DNA of 64,000 nucleotides from assembly GCA_029780415.1 (NCBI GenBank), contig JAKOYN010000147.1, positions 1-64,000 of the forward strand, given 5' to 3'. Position numbers and translations under genes: made by a program. Origin of the DNA: RXIX01 sp003989075. GTDB lineage: Bacteria > Pseudomonadota > Gammaproteobacteria > Competibacterales > Competibacteraceae. The number at the start of each line of letters is the position of its first letter. Positions within the stretch are counted from its first letter, which is position 1. This document shows, piece by piece, positions 18,133-29,155 of the stretch. A model generated the notes under the pieces. The model made no database searches. It was not told the DNA's origin and worked only from the letters and a program-made list of their open reading frames with translations.

Positions 18133-19716
18133 ATGACGCCAGAGCGACGACTCTACAGCGGTGAACAGCCGCCCGCGCGCTTCAACATGGCCCGCTACTG
18201 CCTGGAAACGGCCGCGCGCCTGACCCCGGACAAGATAGCCCTGATCGTGGTGTCCGATGCCCGCGCCCCGGTCGAGCAGGCCGAGTGCTGGACCTACACG
18301 CAACTGGATGTGGCGGTGCGGCGTCTGGCGACGGGCCTGCGCGATCTGGGTTTGCAACCGGGCGCACGGCTGATGATCCGCATGGGCAATACCAGCGATT
18401 ATGCACTGCTGTTTTTCGCTGCCATCGCCGCCGGGTGCGTGCCCATCCCCTCCTCGGCGCAACTAACCGCCGAGGAGGCCGCTTTTCTGCTCAAGGATTC
18501 TGGCGCGCAGGTGCTGGCCCAGTCGGCGGATCTCGCCCTGCAGCCGCCCCCGGGTGTACAGGTGCTGGATTCAGTCGCCATCGCCGCGCTGCGGAACGGG
18601 TCCGCGCCGCTGGACTATGCCGATACCGCTGCCGAGGATCCGGCGTTTCTGATTTACACCTCGGGCACCACCGGTCAGCCCAAGGGCGTGCTGCACGCGC
18701 AGCGCTCGGCCTGGGGGCGGCGGCCGATGTACCAGGGCTGGTATGGCATGCGCGCCGATGACGTCATGCTGCACGCCGGAGCGTTCAACTGGACCTATAC
18801 CCTGGGCGTGGGCCTGACCGATCCCTGGGCCAATGGCGCTACCGCCGTGCTGTACAACGGGCCGCGTGATGTCACCGTCTGGCCGCTGCTGCTGGAGAAG
18901 TTCCGCGCCACCCTGTTCGCGGCGGTGCCAGGTCTGTACCGGCAGATTCTCAAATACAACGACCTGCACGCATTTGATCTCTCAGGTCTGCGCCATGGCC
19001 TGACTGCCGGCGAAGCCCTGAGCGTTGCCTTGCTGGAGCAGTGGCGGCAGGTGACCGGCAAGGAGCTGTATGAGGCGCTGGGGATGAGCGAGTGCTCGAC
19101 CTATATCTCCACCGCACCCGGTGCGCCGATCAGGCCGGGTAGTCCGGGTCAGCCACAGCCGGGGCGTTGCGTGGCGGTGCTGCCGGTTGCCGGTGGCGAT
19201 GACCCGCTGCCGGTGGGTGAAATTGGCCTGCTGGCGGTGCATCGCAGCGATCCGGGCTTGATGCTGGGTTACTGGAATCGGCCCGAGGAAGATGCTCTGG
19301 TCTATCGCGGTGACTGGTTTCTGGGCGGTGATCTGGCGCATTTCGATGCTGAGGGCTACCTGCATTATCACGGCCGCAATGATGATGTGATGAATGCGCT
19401 CGGTTACCGGGTATCGCCGTTGGAAGTCGAGCAGTGCCTGAGCCGGCATCCGGCGGTGGCGGAAGTGGCGGTGACTGAAGTAGCCGTGCGCGATGGGGTG
19501 ACGGTGATTGCCGCTTTCGTGGTGCCGCGCGATCCCGACGAGCCCGAGGGTCTGGATGCTGCGCCGCTGCTGGCCTTTGCCCATGCGCATCTGGCTGCCT
19601 ACAAGTGCCCGCGCGAAATCATTTTTACCGACGCCCTGCCGCGTACTGCCAATGGCAAGGTACGTCGGCGCGATCTGGCGCGGCATCGCTTATTAAAATC
19701 GGAGAGTGAGAGATGA
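18133..19716 (+). CDS. AMP-dependent acyl-CoA synthetase/ligase (benzoate-CoA ligase-like)
   Basis: Encodes 527 residues from ATG 18133. ANL-superfamily motifs in order: YTSGTTGQPKGVLHA (P-loop), YEALGMSECS, GDWFLGGDLA, GRNDDVMNALGYRVSPLEVE and the C-terminal catalytic Lys in PRTANGKVRR. It forms acyl-AMP and then acyl-CoA from a carboxylic acid. The layout resembles benzoate/medium-chain acyl-CoA ligases, but the substrate cannot be read from sequence. It is divergent from kdpD and leads a plus-strand run of four genes, with nudC starting 10 nt after its stop. Confidence 0.85.
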   Translation: MTPERRLYSGEQPPARFNMARYCLETAARLTPDKIALIVVSDARAPVEQAECWTYTQLDVAVRRLATGLRDLGLQPGARLMIRMGNTSDYALLFFAAIAAGCVPIPSSAQLTAEEAAFLLKDSGAQVLAQSADLALQPPPGVQVLDSVAIAALRNGSAPLDYADTAAEDPAFLIYTSGTTGQPKGVLHAQRSAWGRRPMYQGWYGMRADDVMLHAGAFNWTYTLGVGLTDPWANGATAVLYNGPRDVTVWPLLLEKFRATLFAAVPGLYRQILKYNDLHAFDLSGLRHGLTAGEALSVALLEQWRQVTGKELYEALGMSECSTYISTAPGAPIRPGSPGQPQPGRCVAVLPVAGGDDPLPVGEIGLLAVHRSDPGLMLGYWNRPEEDALVYRGDWFLGGDLAHFDAEGYLHYHGRNDDVMNALGYRVSPLEVEQCLSRHPAVAEVAVTEVAVRDGVTVIAAFVVPRDPDEPEGLDAAPLLAFAHAHLAAYKCPREIIFTDALPRTANGKVRRRDLARHRLLKSESER

Positions 19717-19726
19717 GTGGAGCAAA

Positions 19727-20569
19727 ATGCGCATGCTGAGTCTGCCGGATGAGTTCATGCCCGCCTGCGAGTCCACTGCCGTTCCCGAAGCCCCAGGCTG
19801 GTGGTTCGCCTTCGCGGGCAGCACCCTGCTGGTGCATACGGCGACCGGCGGCGGGACGGTTGAACTGCCGCATGGCGCAGTCTGGCCGTTCGCAGAACAG
19901 CCACCGCTGCGCTGCCTGTTTCTGGGGATCCTGAATGGCCAGCCCTGTCATGCGGTTGAGCTGGCCGAGGCGCCGCCGCCAGCCGGCCTGTCATGCATCG
20001 GCCTGCGCGAGCTGTGGGGGCGGCTGGACGAAGCACGTCTAGGTATTGCCGGTCAGGCGCTGCAGCTGATTGAATGGGATCGCAGTCATGGCTTTTGCGG
20101 GCGCTGCGGCACGCCGACCCAGCGCCGCGCTGACGAACGCGCCCGGCATTGCGCTACCTGTGGACTGACCGCCTATCCGCGGCTGTCGCCGGTGGTGATG
20201 GTGCGGGTGCTGCGTGAGGATGGCCGAATCCTGCTGGCGCGTGCGCCGCGGTTCGCGCCCGGGGTGTATAGCGTGCTGGCCGGCTTTGTCGAGGCCGGCG
20301 AAACCCTGGAGCAGGCCATACACCGCGAGGTCGCCGAGGAAGTTGGCATCCAGGTGCGCAACCTGCGCTACTTCGCCAGCCAGTCCTGGCCATTCCCGCA
20401 CTCGCTGATGATTGCCTTCAGCGCTGACTATGCCGGTGGTGAGCTGTGCGTGGATGGGCACGAGATTGTCGATGCAGGCTGGTTCAGTGCCGCCGATTTG
20501 CCCGGACTGCCCAGCCCGATGAGCATGGCCTGGCGGCTGATTCAGGACTTTGTGACTCAGGAACACTAG
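19727..20569 (+). CDS. nudC: NAD(H) pyrophosphatase / RNA decapping Nudix enzyme NudC
   Basis: Encodes 280 residues from ATG 19727 (GGAG 5-6 nt upstream; an in-frame GTG at 19706 is less likely). It has the zinc ribbon CGRCG...CATCG, the Nudix box GFVEAGETLEQAIHREVAEEVGI with its REVAEEVG core, and the NudC-specific signature SQSWPFPHSLM, where Ser replaces the second-position Pro of the usual SQPWPFPxS. It cleaves NADH to NMNH and AMP and removes NAD caps from RNA. It lies in a tight array with the acyl-CoA ligase. Confidence 0.92.
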   Translation: MRMLSLPDEFMPACESTAVPEAPGWWFAFAGSTLLVHTATGGGTVELPHGAVWPFAEQPPLRCLFLGILNGQPCHAVELAEAPPPAGLSCIGLRELWGRLDEARLGIAGQALQLIEWDRSHGFCGRCGTPTQRRADERARHCATCGLTAYPRLSPVVMVRVLREDGRILLARAPRFAPGVYSVLAGFVEAGETLEQAIHREVAEEVGIQVRNLRYFASQSWPFPHSLMIAFSADYAGGELCVDGHEIVDAGWFSAADLPGLPSPMSMAWRLIQDFVTQEH

Positions 20570-20614
20570 CGGTGGGATGGATTTGGGTACAGGCTTGATT
20601 GATTGAGGTGGCGC

Positions 20615-21304
20615 GTGAACGAGCGTTTCAGGCACAACAATGAAAATAATAATGGGTGCGTATCGCAGGGCTGGGGCGAGGCGCGTTTTACCGCACTGTG
20701 GCAGCGCTGTCTGGTAGCGGTACCGGTGGCGACGTCCTATGCGCGGCTGGCGATGCTGTATGGCGAGCCGATGCGCCGCTACCACACCTTCGATCATATC
20801 CAGCACTGTCTGCAGGAATTCGATGCCGTCGTGGAGCAGCTCGAGCACGCCGACGCGGTTGAGATGGCGCTCTGGTTTCATGATGCCATCTATGTGCCGG
20901 GCGCCCGTGATAACGAACAGCGCAGCGCCCAATTGTTCCGCAACTGTGCCGTCGGTGGCGATGCGGATTTTTGCCAGCGGGTGGATGATCTGATCATGGC
21001 CACCACCCATCGTGTGCCACTGCGCAGTCATGACCAATGCTTCATTGTCGATATCGACCTGTCCAGTTTTGGCCAGCCGTGGACGGAGTTTTTGTACGAT
21101 GGCGAGGATTTGCGCGCCGAGTCCGCTGATCTCGACGATGCCGGTTACTATCAGAGCCAGTTGCGCTTCCTGAACAGCCTGTATCAGCGCCCGAATCTGT
21201 TCCAGACTGCGTTTTTCCATGCGCGCTATGAACAGGCCGCGCGGACCAATATCGAGCGCCTGATCGCGCGGCTGCAGGCCGGCGGCTATGACAGCAGCGC
21301 CTAG
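20615..21304 (+). CDS. Predicted HD-superfamily metal-dependent hydrolase
   Basis: Encodes 229 residues; the GTG start at 20615 is chosen because GAGGTGG lies just upstream. Motifs: YHTFDHI, WFHDAIY (the HD pair) and a later IVDIDLSSFG Asp. This matches the family of small HD hydrolases with unknown substrate, probably a nucleotide or phosphoester. The first 15 residues are Asn-rich (NNENNNG). It follows nudC by 45 nt and precedes the cyclase gene, which suggests one transcription unit and a nucleotide-linked role. Confidence 0.8.
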   Translation: MNERFRHNNENNNGCVSQGWGEARFTALWQRCLVAVPVATSYARLAMLYGEPMRRYHTFDHIQHCLQEFDAVVEQLEHADAVEMALWFHDAIYVPGARDNEQRSAQLFRNCAVGGDADFCQRVDDLIMATTHRVPLRSHDQCFIVDIDLSSFGQPWTEFLYDGEDLRAESADLDDAGYYQSQLRFLNSLYQRPNLFQTAFFHARYEQAARTNIERLIARLQAGGYDSSA

Positions 21305-21359
21305 CCGCAATCTCCGTTGCCCCTCGTAGTAGCCCCGTCGTTTCCAGGAGGGTGTGTTT

Positions 21360-22310
21360 ATGCAAGCAAAGCCCAGCGATCTGGCCGCCGTTTTGGGACG
21401 TGATGGAGCGCGTGCCTCGCGGATCGTCACCGCTGCGGTGCTGTTTGCCGATATTTGCGGCAGCACGCGCCTGTTCGAGGCGCATGGTGATCAGCGTGCC
21501 CGGGAGATCGAAAGCCAGGTGCTGGGTCATCTGGCGGACTGTACCGCCGCGCAGCAGGGCGTGGTGGTCAAAACCATTGGCGATGAGATCATGAGTGGCT
21601 TCGCCGATGCTGCCAGCGCGGTTGGCGCCGCCTGCGCTATGCACCTCTGCCTTAAGGCGGACCCGGCGCTGGCGGCGTTGGGCATCGCCATCCGCATCGG
21701 TCTGTATCAGGGGTCGGTGCTGCTGGAGGGCAATGACCTGTTTGGCGATGCGGTGAATGTCGCCGCGCGCATGGTGGCATTGGCCAAGGCCGACCAGATC
21801 ATTACGACCCGCGACACCCTGAACACGCTGCCGGCCGGGTTCAGGCAGGCGAGCCGCGATCTAGGGCAGGCCTGGGTACGCGGCAAGCAGGATGAGATCG
21901 CTATCGCCGAGGTGCTCTGGGCTGACTCCAACAGCCTGACCCAGATGGCTACGCCCCAGGAAGAACTGCGTGGCCTGCTGTTCGCGCGCCTGGACCTGAA
22001 CTATCGTGATCGTCATGTCGAACTGCTGCCGAGTGCGCAGGTGTTCACCCTGGGGCGTGGCGAGCGCAACAGTCTGGTGGTGGATCGCGAACTGGTGTCG
22101 CGCATTCACGCCAGCATCGAGTTTCGCCAAGGCAAGTTCATCCTGGTCGATCGCAGCACCAACGGGACCTATCTACTGCTGGAGAATGGCGCGCGCTTCT
22201 TCGTGCATCGCGAGGAATTCACCCTGCATGGCCGTGGCAGCATTTGCCTCGGTCAGGCGGTTTCAAAGCACAATCCAGACCTGATTGACTACACCTGCAG
22301 CGAAACCTGA
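21360..22310 (+). CDS. Class III adenylate/guanylate cyclase with C-terminal FHA domain
   Basis: Encodes 316 residues; ATG 21360 has AGGAGG 7 nt upstream. The cyclase domain (about 20-190) keeps the metal Asp residues in LFADICGSTRLFE and KTIGDEIMSGF, the purine-site Lys before TIGD, and the transition-state Asn and Arg in GDAVNVAARM, so it looks active. The FHA domain (about 225-300) has LGRGERNSLVV, VSRIHASIE and DRSTNGTY, able to bind phospho-Thr. No membrane segment is seen. The combination suggests cyclic-nucleotide synthesis controlled by Ser/Thr phosphorylation. No Ser/Thr kinase is in the window. Confidence 0.9.
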   Translation: MQAKPSDLAAVLGRDGARASRIVTAAVLFADICGSTRLFEAHGDQRAREIESQVLGHLADCTAAQQGVVVKTIGDEIMSGFADAASAVGAACAMHLCLKADPALAALGIAIRIGLYQGSVLLEGNDLFGDAVNVAARMVALAKADQIITTRDTLNTLPAGFRQASRDLGQAWVRGKQDEIAIAEVLWADSNSLTQMATPQEELRGLLFARLDLNYRDRHVELLPSAQVFTLGRGERNSLVVDRELVSRIHASIEFRQGKFILVDRSTNGTYLLLENGARFFVHREEFTLHGRGSICLGQAVSKHNPDLIDYTCSET

Positions 22311-22348
22311 ACGGGGGACGGGATGCCCCAGGGCGCTGCCTGCAAGCA

Positions 22349-22380
22349 CTCCGCAAGGCACACACAAGCACCTTGCGGAG
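22349..22380. terminator. Perfect 10-bp stem-loop after the cyclase gene
   Basis: CTCCGCAAGG (22349-22358) pairs with CCTTGCGGAG (22371-22380) around a 12-nt loop, 39 nt past the cyclase stop. It is followed by only TTGTT, not a full T-run. It lies between convergent genes and may act on both. Confidence 0.6.
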
Positions 22381-22397
22381 TTGTTGATCCCGGTCAG

Positions 22398-22418
22398 ACC
22401 GGTCGGCGTGGGACCGGT
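22398..22418. terminator. Second stem-loop in the same convergent gap
   Basis: ACCGGTC (22398-22404) and GACCGGT (22412-22418) form a perfect 7-bp stem with a 7-nt loop, 23 nt downstream of the minus-strand ATPase gene. Probably the terminator for the ABC transporter operon; no T-run. Confidence 0.45.
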
Positions 22419-22440
22419 GGTCTCCTGGTTAAAACCAAGA

Positions 22441-23167
22441 CTATAAAACCTGCTTGAGAAAGGTTTGCGCGCGCGGTTCCCGTGGTGCGGTGAAAAATTG
22501 CGCGGGGGATGCATCTTCCAGAATCCGCCCAGCATCCATGAACAGTACCCGGTGCGCGACCTCGCGGGCAAAGCCCATCTCATGGGTAACCACTGCCATG
22601 GTCATGCCTTCCCGCGCCAACTGCTGCATTACATCCAGCACCTCGCCGACCATTTCCGGATCCAGGGCGCTGGTCGGCTCATCGAACAGCATCACCTTGG
22701 GATCCATAGCCAGGGCGCGAGCGATGGCGACCCGCTGCTGCTGACCACCGGACAGGCGTGAGGGATACTGCTGCGCCTTCTCGGCAATGCCGACCTTGCT
22801 CAACAGCGCCATGGCCTTGTCATGGGCTTCGGCGGCCTTGCGCTTGCGCACTACACGCTGCGCCAGGGTCACGTTTTCCAGTACGGTCTTGTGCGGGAAC
22901 AGGTTGAAATGCTGAAACACCATGCCGACCTCGCGCCGCACCGCGTTGAGGTTGGTCTTGCTGCCGGCGATGTCGATACCGTCGATGATCACCTGGCCAT
23001 CATCGAATTCTTCCAGGCCATTCAGGCAGCGCAGGAAGGTCGACTTGCCGGAGCCGGAGGGGCCGATGACCACTACGACTTCGCCCTTGGCGATTGCCGT
23101 GGAGACATCGTCCACCGCACGCACCACCTGATTGCGGCTGGTGAAGATCTTGACCAGATGCTTGACC

Positions 23168-23175
<8 letters not shown>
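22441..23175 (-). CDS. Polar amino-acid ABC transporter ATP-binding protein (GlnQ family)
   Basis: Encodes 244 residues with Walker A GPSGSGKST, Q-loop VFQHFNLFPH, signature LSGGQQQRVAIARALA, Walker B VMLFDEPTSALDP and the H-loop THEMGFAREV. These are the standard sites of the GlnQ/HisP/ArtP family that power amino-acid uptake. The start is GTG at 23175 with GGAGGT upstream. It overlaps the end of the permease gene by 8 nt, so translation is coupled. Substrate class comes from the whole three-gene set: polar or basic amino acids. Confidence 0.92.
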
Positions 23176-24136
<961 letters not shown>

Positions 24137-24142
24137 GGCGGA

Positions 24143-24940
24143 TTACTGGACGTCTTTCAGCCAGTCGGTATTCTTAAACCATTTCTGCTGCAGCTTTTCG
24201 TGCTCGCCGTTCGTCTTGATCTTGACCAGGAAGGCGTTGATTGCCTTGAGGAATTCGGGATCGCCCTTGGCGATGGCCCAGCCGATCGGTTCGTCGGTAA
24301 ACGGCTTGTCGAGGAATACCAGCTTGCCCTCGCCGCGCTGCACGTTGGCGACCAGGTTATAGGGCGAGTCGTAGATAAAGGCGTCTACCTTGCCGTTGAC
24401 CACTTCCATCACCCCTTCAGCCTCGGTTTCGTAGGAGAAATACTTGGCCTTGGGAATGTACTTCTTGGTGGCGATTTCGCCGGTGGTGCCGAGCTTGGAG
24501 GCGACCTTGTACTGAGACTTGTTCAGATCCTTGTAGGATTTGACCTTGTCGGCGAGATCCTTGCGCAGCAGGATGGTCTGGCCAACCAGCATGTACGGCT
24601 CGGAGAAATCGATCTTCTGGGCGCGCTCCTCAGTGATGGTCATGCCGCTCATGATGATGTCGCACTTGTCGGTGAGCAGCGCCGGGATAATGCCGTCCCA
24701 GGCGGTGCTGACCAGTTCCAGCTTGGCGGCACCCAGATCCTTGGCCATCAGTGCGGCCAGATCGGGATCGAAGCCGACAATTTCGCCGCGCTTGTTGGTC
24801 AGTTCAAACGGCATATAGGCCGGTTCCAGGCAGACCCGCAGGCCGTCCTTCTTAATCTGTTCCAGCTTGCCGGCCCAGGCGGGCGACAGATTCAGGCTGA
24901 ATACGGCCAGCGCGGCCAGCGCAAGCAGACGCTTTTTCAT
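24143..24940 (-). CDS. Periplasmic amino-acid-binding protein of ABC transporter (family 3)
   Basis: Encodes 265 residues: Sec signal peptide (1-23, cleavage after AWA), then the SBP_bac_3 fold with LRVCLEPAYMPFE, GEIVGFDPDLA, CDIIMSGMTITEERAQKIDFSEPY (the classic motif) and GTTGEIATKKYIP. It captures amino acids in the periplasm for the permease 6 nt downstream. A clear GAGAGGAG site precedes the ATG. Exact ligand unknown; the absence of the usual Arg in GTT-GE and context do not decide between acidic, basic or amide amino acids. Confidence 0.92.
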   Translation of the reverse strand: MKKRLLALAALAVFSLNLSPAWAGKLEQIKKDGLRVCLEPAYMPFELTNKRGEIVGFDPDLAALMAKDLGAAKLELVSTAWDGIIPALLTDKCDIIMSGMTITEERAQKIDFSEPYMLVGQTILLRKDLADKVKSYKDLNKSQYKVASKLGTTGEIATKKYIPKAKYFSYETEAEGVMEVVNGKVDAFIYDSPYNLVANVQRGEGKLVFLDKPFTDEPIGWAIAKGDPEFLKAINAFLVKIKTNGEHEKLQQKWFKNTDWLKDVQ

Positions 24941-25073
24941 GCAGGAACGCTCCTCTCTAGACGGCTCGAAGATCGCAATGACGGATGGACGAGGCGCCGA
25001 CCTTGAGCCGGCCGGCGCATACCGCCGAATACTACCGTTTCATGACGCAAGAGGACAGTCATCATGCGCGCTG

Positions 25074-25229
25074 CTAGGTGGATTTGCCCTCGTCGAGCAG
25101 TTCCTTGATCACCATGCGCGTACCGCAATCCGGGCAGCGGGGCATTTCCTCAATGGGGATGTAGATGATCTCGGTGTAGCGACACCGCGGGCATTCGACC
25201 TGCACGGGTTCGGCCTTATCACGCTGCAT
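25074..25229 (-). CDS. Small zinc-ribbon protein, 51 residues
   Basis: A short gene from ATG 25229 to TAG 25074, with an excellent GAGGAG 6 nt before the start. The product has two CxxC pairs, CPRC (about residues 13-16) and CPDC (32-35), the spacing of a rubredoxin-like zinc ribbon, then a charged tail ending ELLDEGKST. It sits 27 nt downstream of the aminotransferase gene in the same direction, so it is probably co-transcribed. Function unknown; such ribbons often bind nucleic acid or a protein partner. Confidence 0.7.
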   Translation of the reverse strand: MQRDKAEPVQVECPRCRYTEIIYIPIEEMPRCPDCGTRMVIKELLDEGKST

Positions 25230-25256
25230 GGTAAAACTCCTCGCCCAGGGGGCGGG

Positions 25257-26468
<1,212 letters not shown>

Positions 26469-26748
26469 CGGAACGATCCTGAACGAAGGTTGGGCCGGGA
26501 GATGGAAAGGCGCATAGCATACCGGTTTTTACTGCGCGCTTAGTGCAGTCCGCAGCGGTGATCGTTCCCTGCGCCGCCCGCGCAGCGGTGCCGACAGCAG
26601 TGAATATCTGCCCCGGTCCTCCGGTAGAACGACCGGGAGCAGGGGTGCTGGTATCGGCGACCGTGACGTCGCTGCTGCCTTGACCCGGCCCATCGGTCAT
26701 GCGCTCCCGACGGGCGTGGGCAGGCGCTGGCCCGTATCGGGTTGCGGG

Positions 26749-28338
26749 TCAATCCCTGAACATGCGCGGTAACAGCCTGACGAAGTGGAACAGGCCACGC
26801 AGGCGATTGCCCAGTCCACGGCCGTGCAGCAGGTGCAGTGCGCCTTTCAAGCCTTCGTAGAGCGTAGCGTCATACGGATGCCAGAACAGGTTGCGCTTGG
26901 CAAAGTGCAGCAGTTCAGTGGTCACTACCTGCGGCTGGGTCATCTCGTCAAAGCCCAGTTCGCCATGACTGCGGCCAATGCCGGATTCCTTGACGCCGCC
27001 CCACGGCGTTTCCGCCATGCCATGGGTCAAGAGATGATCGTTAATGGTAATTACGCCAGCATGAATGCGCCGCCCCAGCGCTACCGCCTCGCGGGTATTG
27101 CGTGACCACACCGACCCGGTCAGGCCCAGGCTGGAATCGTTGGCCAGTTCAATTGCCTGATCCATGTCATCCACCGCCATGATGCCCAGCACCGGCCCAA
27201 AGGTTTCCTCGCGCATCAGCTCCATGCGGTGATCGACATGGGTCAGCACCGTCACCGGGTAGAAATTGGCGTGGGCGTGGGCCGGGTCAATTCTGACCTG
27301 AGCGAGAATGGTCGCACCCTTAGCCAGCGCATCATCCACCTGACGCTGAATGGTCTTGAGCTGGCGTTCGGTGCACATCGCGCCGATATCGACGTTGTGA
27401 TGGGTATTCGGTCCCTGGCGCAGTGCTTCCACCTTCTGCTTGAGCAGAGCGATGAACGGTTCATACACCTCCCGGTGCACATAGATGCGCTCGACGCCGC
27501 CGCAGGACTGGCCGCTGTTCTGCAGGCCGGCCCACATCGCGCCATTGACCGCCCGTTCCAGATGCGCGTCCGGGCAGACCAGCATCGGATCATTGCCGCC
27601 CAGTTCCAGCGAGACCGGCACCAGGCTCTCGGCGGCCTTGGCCATCAGAATCTTGCCGACCGGCACGGAACCGGTGAAGAACAGCTTGTCGACGTGGTTG
27701 TCCGGTTCGAGCAGGATTTGCCCGATGATAGCGCCGGGAATGTTGAGGTGAATGAACACATCGGCGGGCAGACCGGCGGCCACGATCATCTCCTCGATCT
27801 TGCGCCCGACCATCTGGGTTTCCGGCGCGGTCTTGAAGATCACCGTATTACCGGCGAGCAGGGCCGGCACGATCTCGTGCATCGGAATGCCCAGCGGATA
27901 ATTCCACGGCGCGATGATGCCGATAACGCCAAAGGGCAGACGGAAAATGCGGCTGCGCTTGTTGAGAAACAGCAGGGAACCGCTACGCACCTTGCGCGGC
28001 TTGAGAAAACGCCGGGTGTTGCGGGCGTAGTAATCGACTGCCATGGCGCTGGGCAGTACTTCAGTGGCCAGCGCCTCGACGCGGGTTTTGCCGACATCCT
28101 TGGAAATGGTCTCGCTGACGGCATCGGCATGCTCGACCAGGTAATCGCGAATGCGCAACACAAAGCGCACCCGTTCCGCCAGCGGCAGTGCTGCCCAGGC
28201 GGGTTGCGCGGCGCGGGCGCGGCGGATGGCTTCGCGGGCTTCCTCGGCGCTGTTCATTTGCGAGAAGCCAACGATATCGCCAGTGGCGGGATTGACACAG
28301 ACGGTCTTGTGCAGGTCGAAGGTTTCGGGGGTGCTCAT
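26749..28338 (-). CDS. NAD(P)-dependent aldehyde dehydrogenase
   Basis: Encodes 529 residues from ATG 28338 (GAGGAG upstream). ALDH motifs: FGVIGIIAPWNYPLG, FFTGSVPVGK, the general-base Glu in VSLELGGNDP and the catalytic Cys in NSGQSCGGVER. It oxidises an aldehyde to the acid; substrate not certain. About 40 C-terminal residues past the core are basic and hydrophobic (LLHGRGLGNRLRGLFHFVRLL), a possible membrane-association tail. It precedes the aminotransferase gene by 280 bases in the same direction, which hints at degradation of an amine or amino acid. Confidence 0.88.
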   Translation of the reverse strand: MSTPETFDLHKTVCVNPATGDIVGFSQMNSAEEAREAIRRARAAQPAWAALPLAERVRFVLRIRDYLVEHADAVSETISKDVGKTRVEALATEVLPSAMAVDYYARNTRRFLKPRKVRSGSLLFLNKRSRIFRLPFGVIGIIAPWNYPLGIPMHEIVPALLAGNTVIFKTAPETQMVGRKIEEMIVAAGLPADVFIHLNIPGAIIGQILLEPDNHVDKLFFTGSVPVGKILMAKAAESLVPVSLELGGNDPMLVCPDAHLERAVNGAMWAGLQNSGQSCGGVERIYVHREVYEPFIALLKQKVEALRQGPNTHHNVDIGAMCTERQLKTIQRQVDDALAKGATILAQVRIDPAHAHANFYPVTVLTHVDHRMELMREETFGPVLGIMAVDDMDQAIELANDSSLGLTGSVWSRNTREAVALGRRIHAGVITINDHLLTHGMAETPWGGVKESGIGRSHGELGFDEMTQPQVVTTELLHFAKRNLFWHPYDATLYEGLKGALHLLHGRGLGNRLRGLFHFVRLLPRMFRD

Positions 28339-28579
28339 GGCGGGCGCTCCTCGGTACGGGGGTACGGGTAAACAGGGCAGGACAGGCGCGGCGAACGGCT
28401 TGTGCAGGGGCCGCTGCTCACGGGATACAGTTTCGGTATAGCCGGGCCATGGCAGTATTGGCTTGTAAGAGCTGGCTTTTCTTGCCAATGCCGCGCGATC
28501 ATCCGCCGCACCGATTTGCCCGGATTTGCCCACCTCGGTTACATTCCAGCGTCCTTATCCGCAGCCGCGACGGTCGACC

Positions 28580-28927
28580 ATGTCCAAGATCACTAAAAGC
28601 ATCTACCGGGTTCTGTTTATCAACCAGGGCAAGTTGTACGAGTTGTATGCGCGCAGCATTTATCAGGGTGAGTTGTACGGTTTCATCGAGGTCGAGGAGC
28701 TGATTTTTGGTGAGCGTTCCAGCGTGCTGGTCAATCCGGCCGAAGAGCGCTTGCAGAATGAGTTCAGCGGTGTGCAGCGTACCTTCATCCCTCTGCACTA
28801 TGTGGTGCGCATCGATGAAGTCGAGCGTGAGGGGGTGAGCAAGATTCGTCCGGTGGAAGGCGGCGATAACGTGATGTCCTTTCCGCAGCCGCTGGTGCCA
28901 CCCGGCGGTGGGCGTGGTAAGGATTGA
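28580..28927 (+). CDS. DUF1820 family protein
   Basis: Encodes 115 residues starting MSKITKSIYRVLFINQGKLY, the conserved opening of the DUF1820 family found mainly in Gammaproteobacteria. EVEELIFGERSSVLVNP and IPLHYVVRIDEVE are further family blocks. It has no signal peptide; Pro/Gly-rich end. Function unknown. It is divergent from the aldehyde dehydrogenase and is followed on the same strand by a small membrane protein and a glycosyltransferase. Confidence 0.85.
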   Translation: MSKITKSIYRVLFINQGKLYELYARSIYQGELYGFIEVEELIFGERSSVLVNPAEERLQNEFSGVQRTFIPLHYVVRIDEVEREGVSKIRPVEGGDNVMSFPQPLVPPGGGRGKD

Positions 28928-28960
28928 GGCGGTTTGATAACGGTTCAGACGGAGGCGGGC

Positions 28961-29155
28961 ATGGAAACGGCAGCATGGTGGGAAATTCTGCTGGGTGGAC
29001 TGGCGGCGGTGCTGGTGGTGCTGTGGTTCCGGCCCAGCATCCGGGCGGCAATCGAACGGGGTCGCACAGCGACGAAGGATTGGCCGGCGGCACTGATTCC
29101 GCTGGCGCTGGTGGTGCTGTTCGTGCTGTTGCTGATTGCGTCGGTGCGGTCATGA
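28961..29155 (+). CDS. Small two-span membrane protein
   Basis: Encodes 64 residues from ATG 28961 (GGAGG 5 nt upstream; an earlier in-frame start at 28934 is possible). Two hydrophobic helices (about 7-22 and 44-61) flank a basic loop RPSIRAAIERGRTATKDW. The stop overlaps the glycosyltransferase ATG (ATGA), so the two are translationally coupled. No family recognised; a membrane partner of the glycosyltransferase is a guess from position. Confidence 0.65.
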   Translation: METAAWWEILLGGLAAVLVVLWFRPSIRAAIERGRTATKDWPAALIPLALVVLFVLLLIASVRS

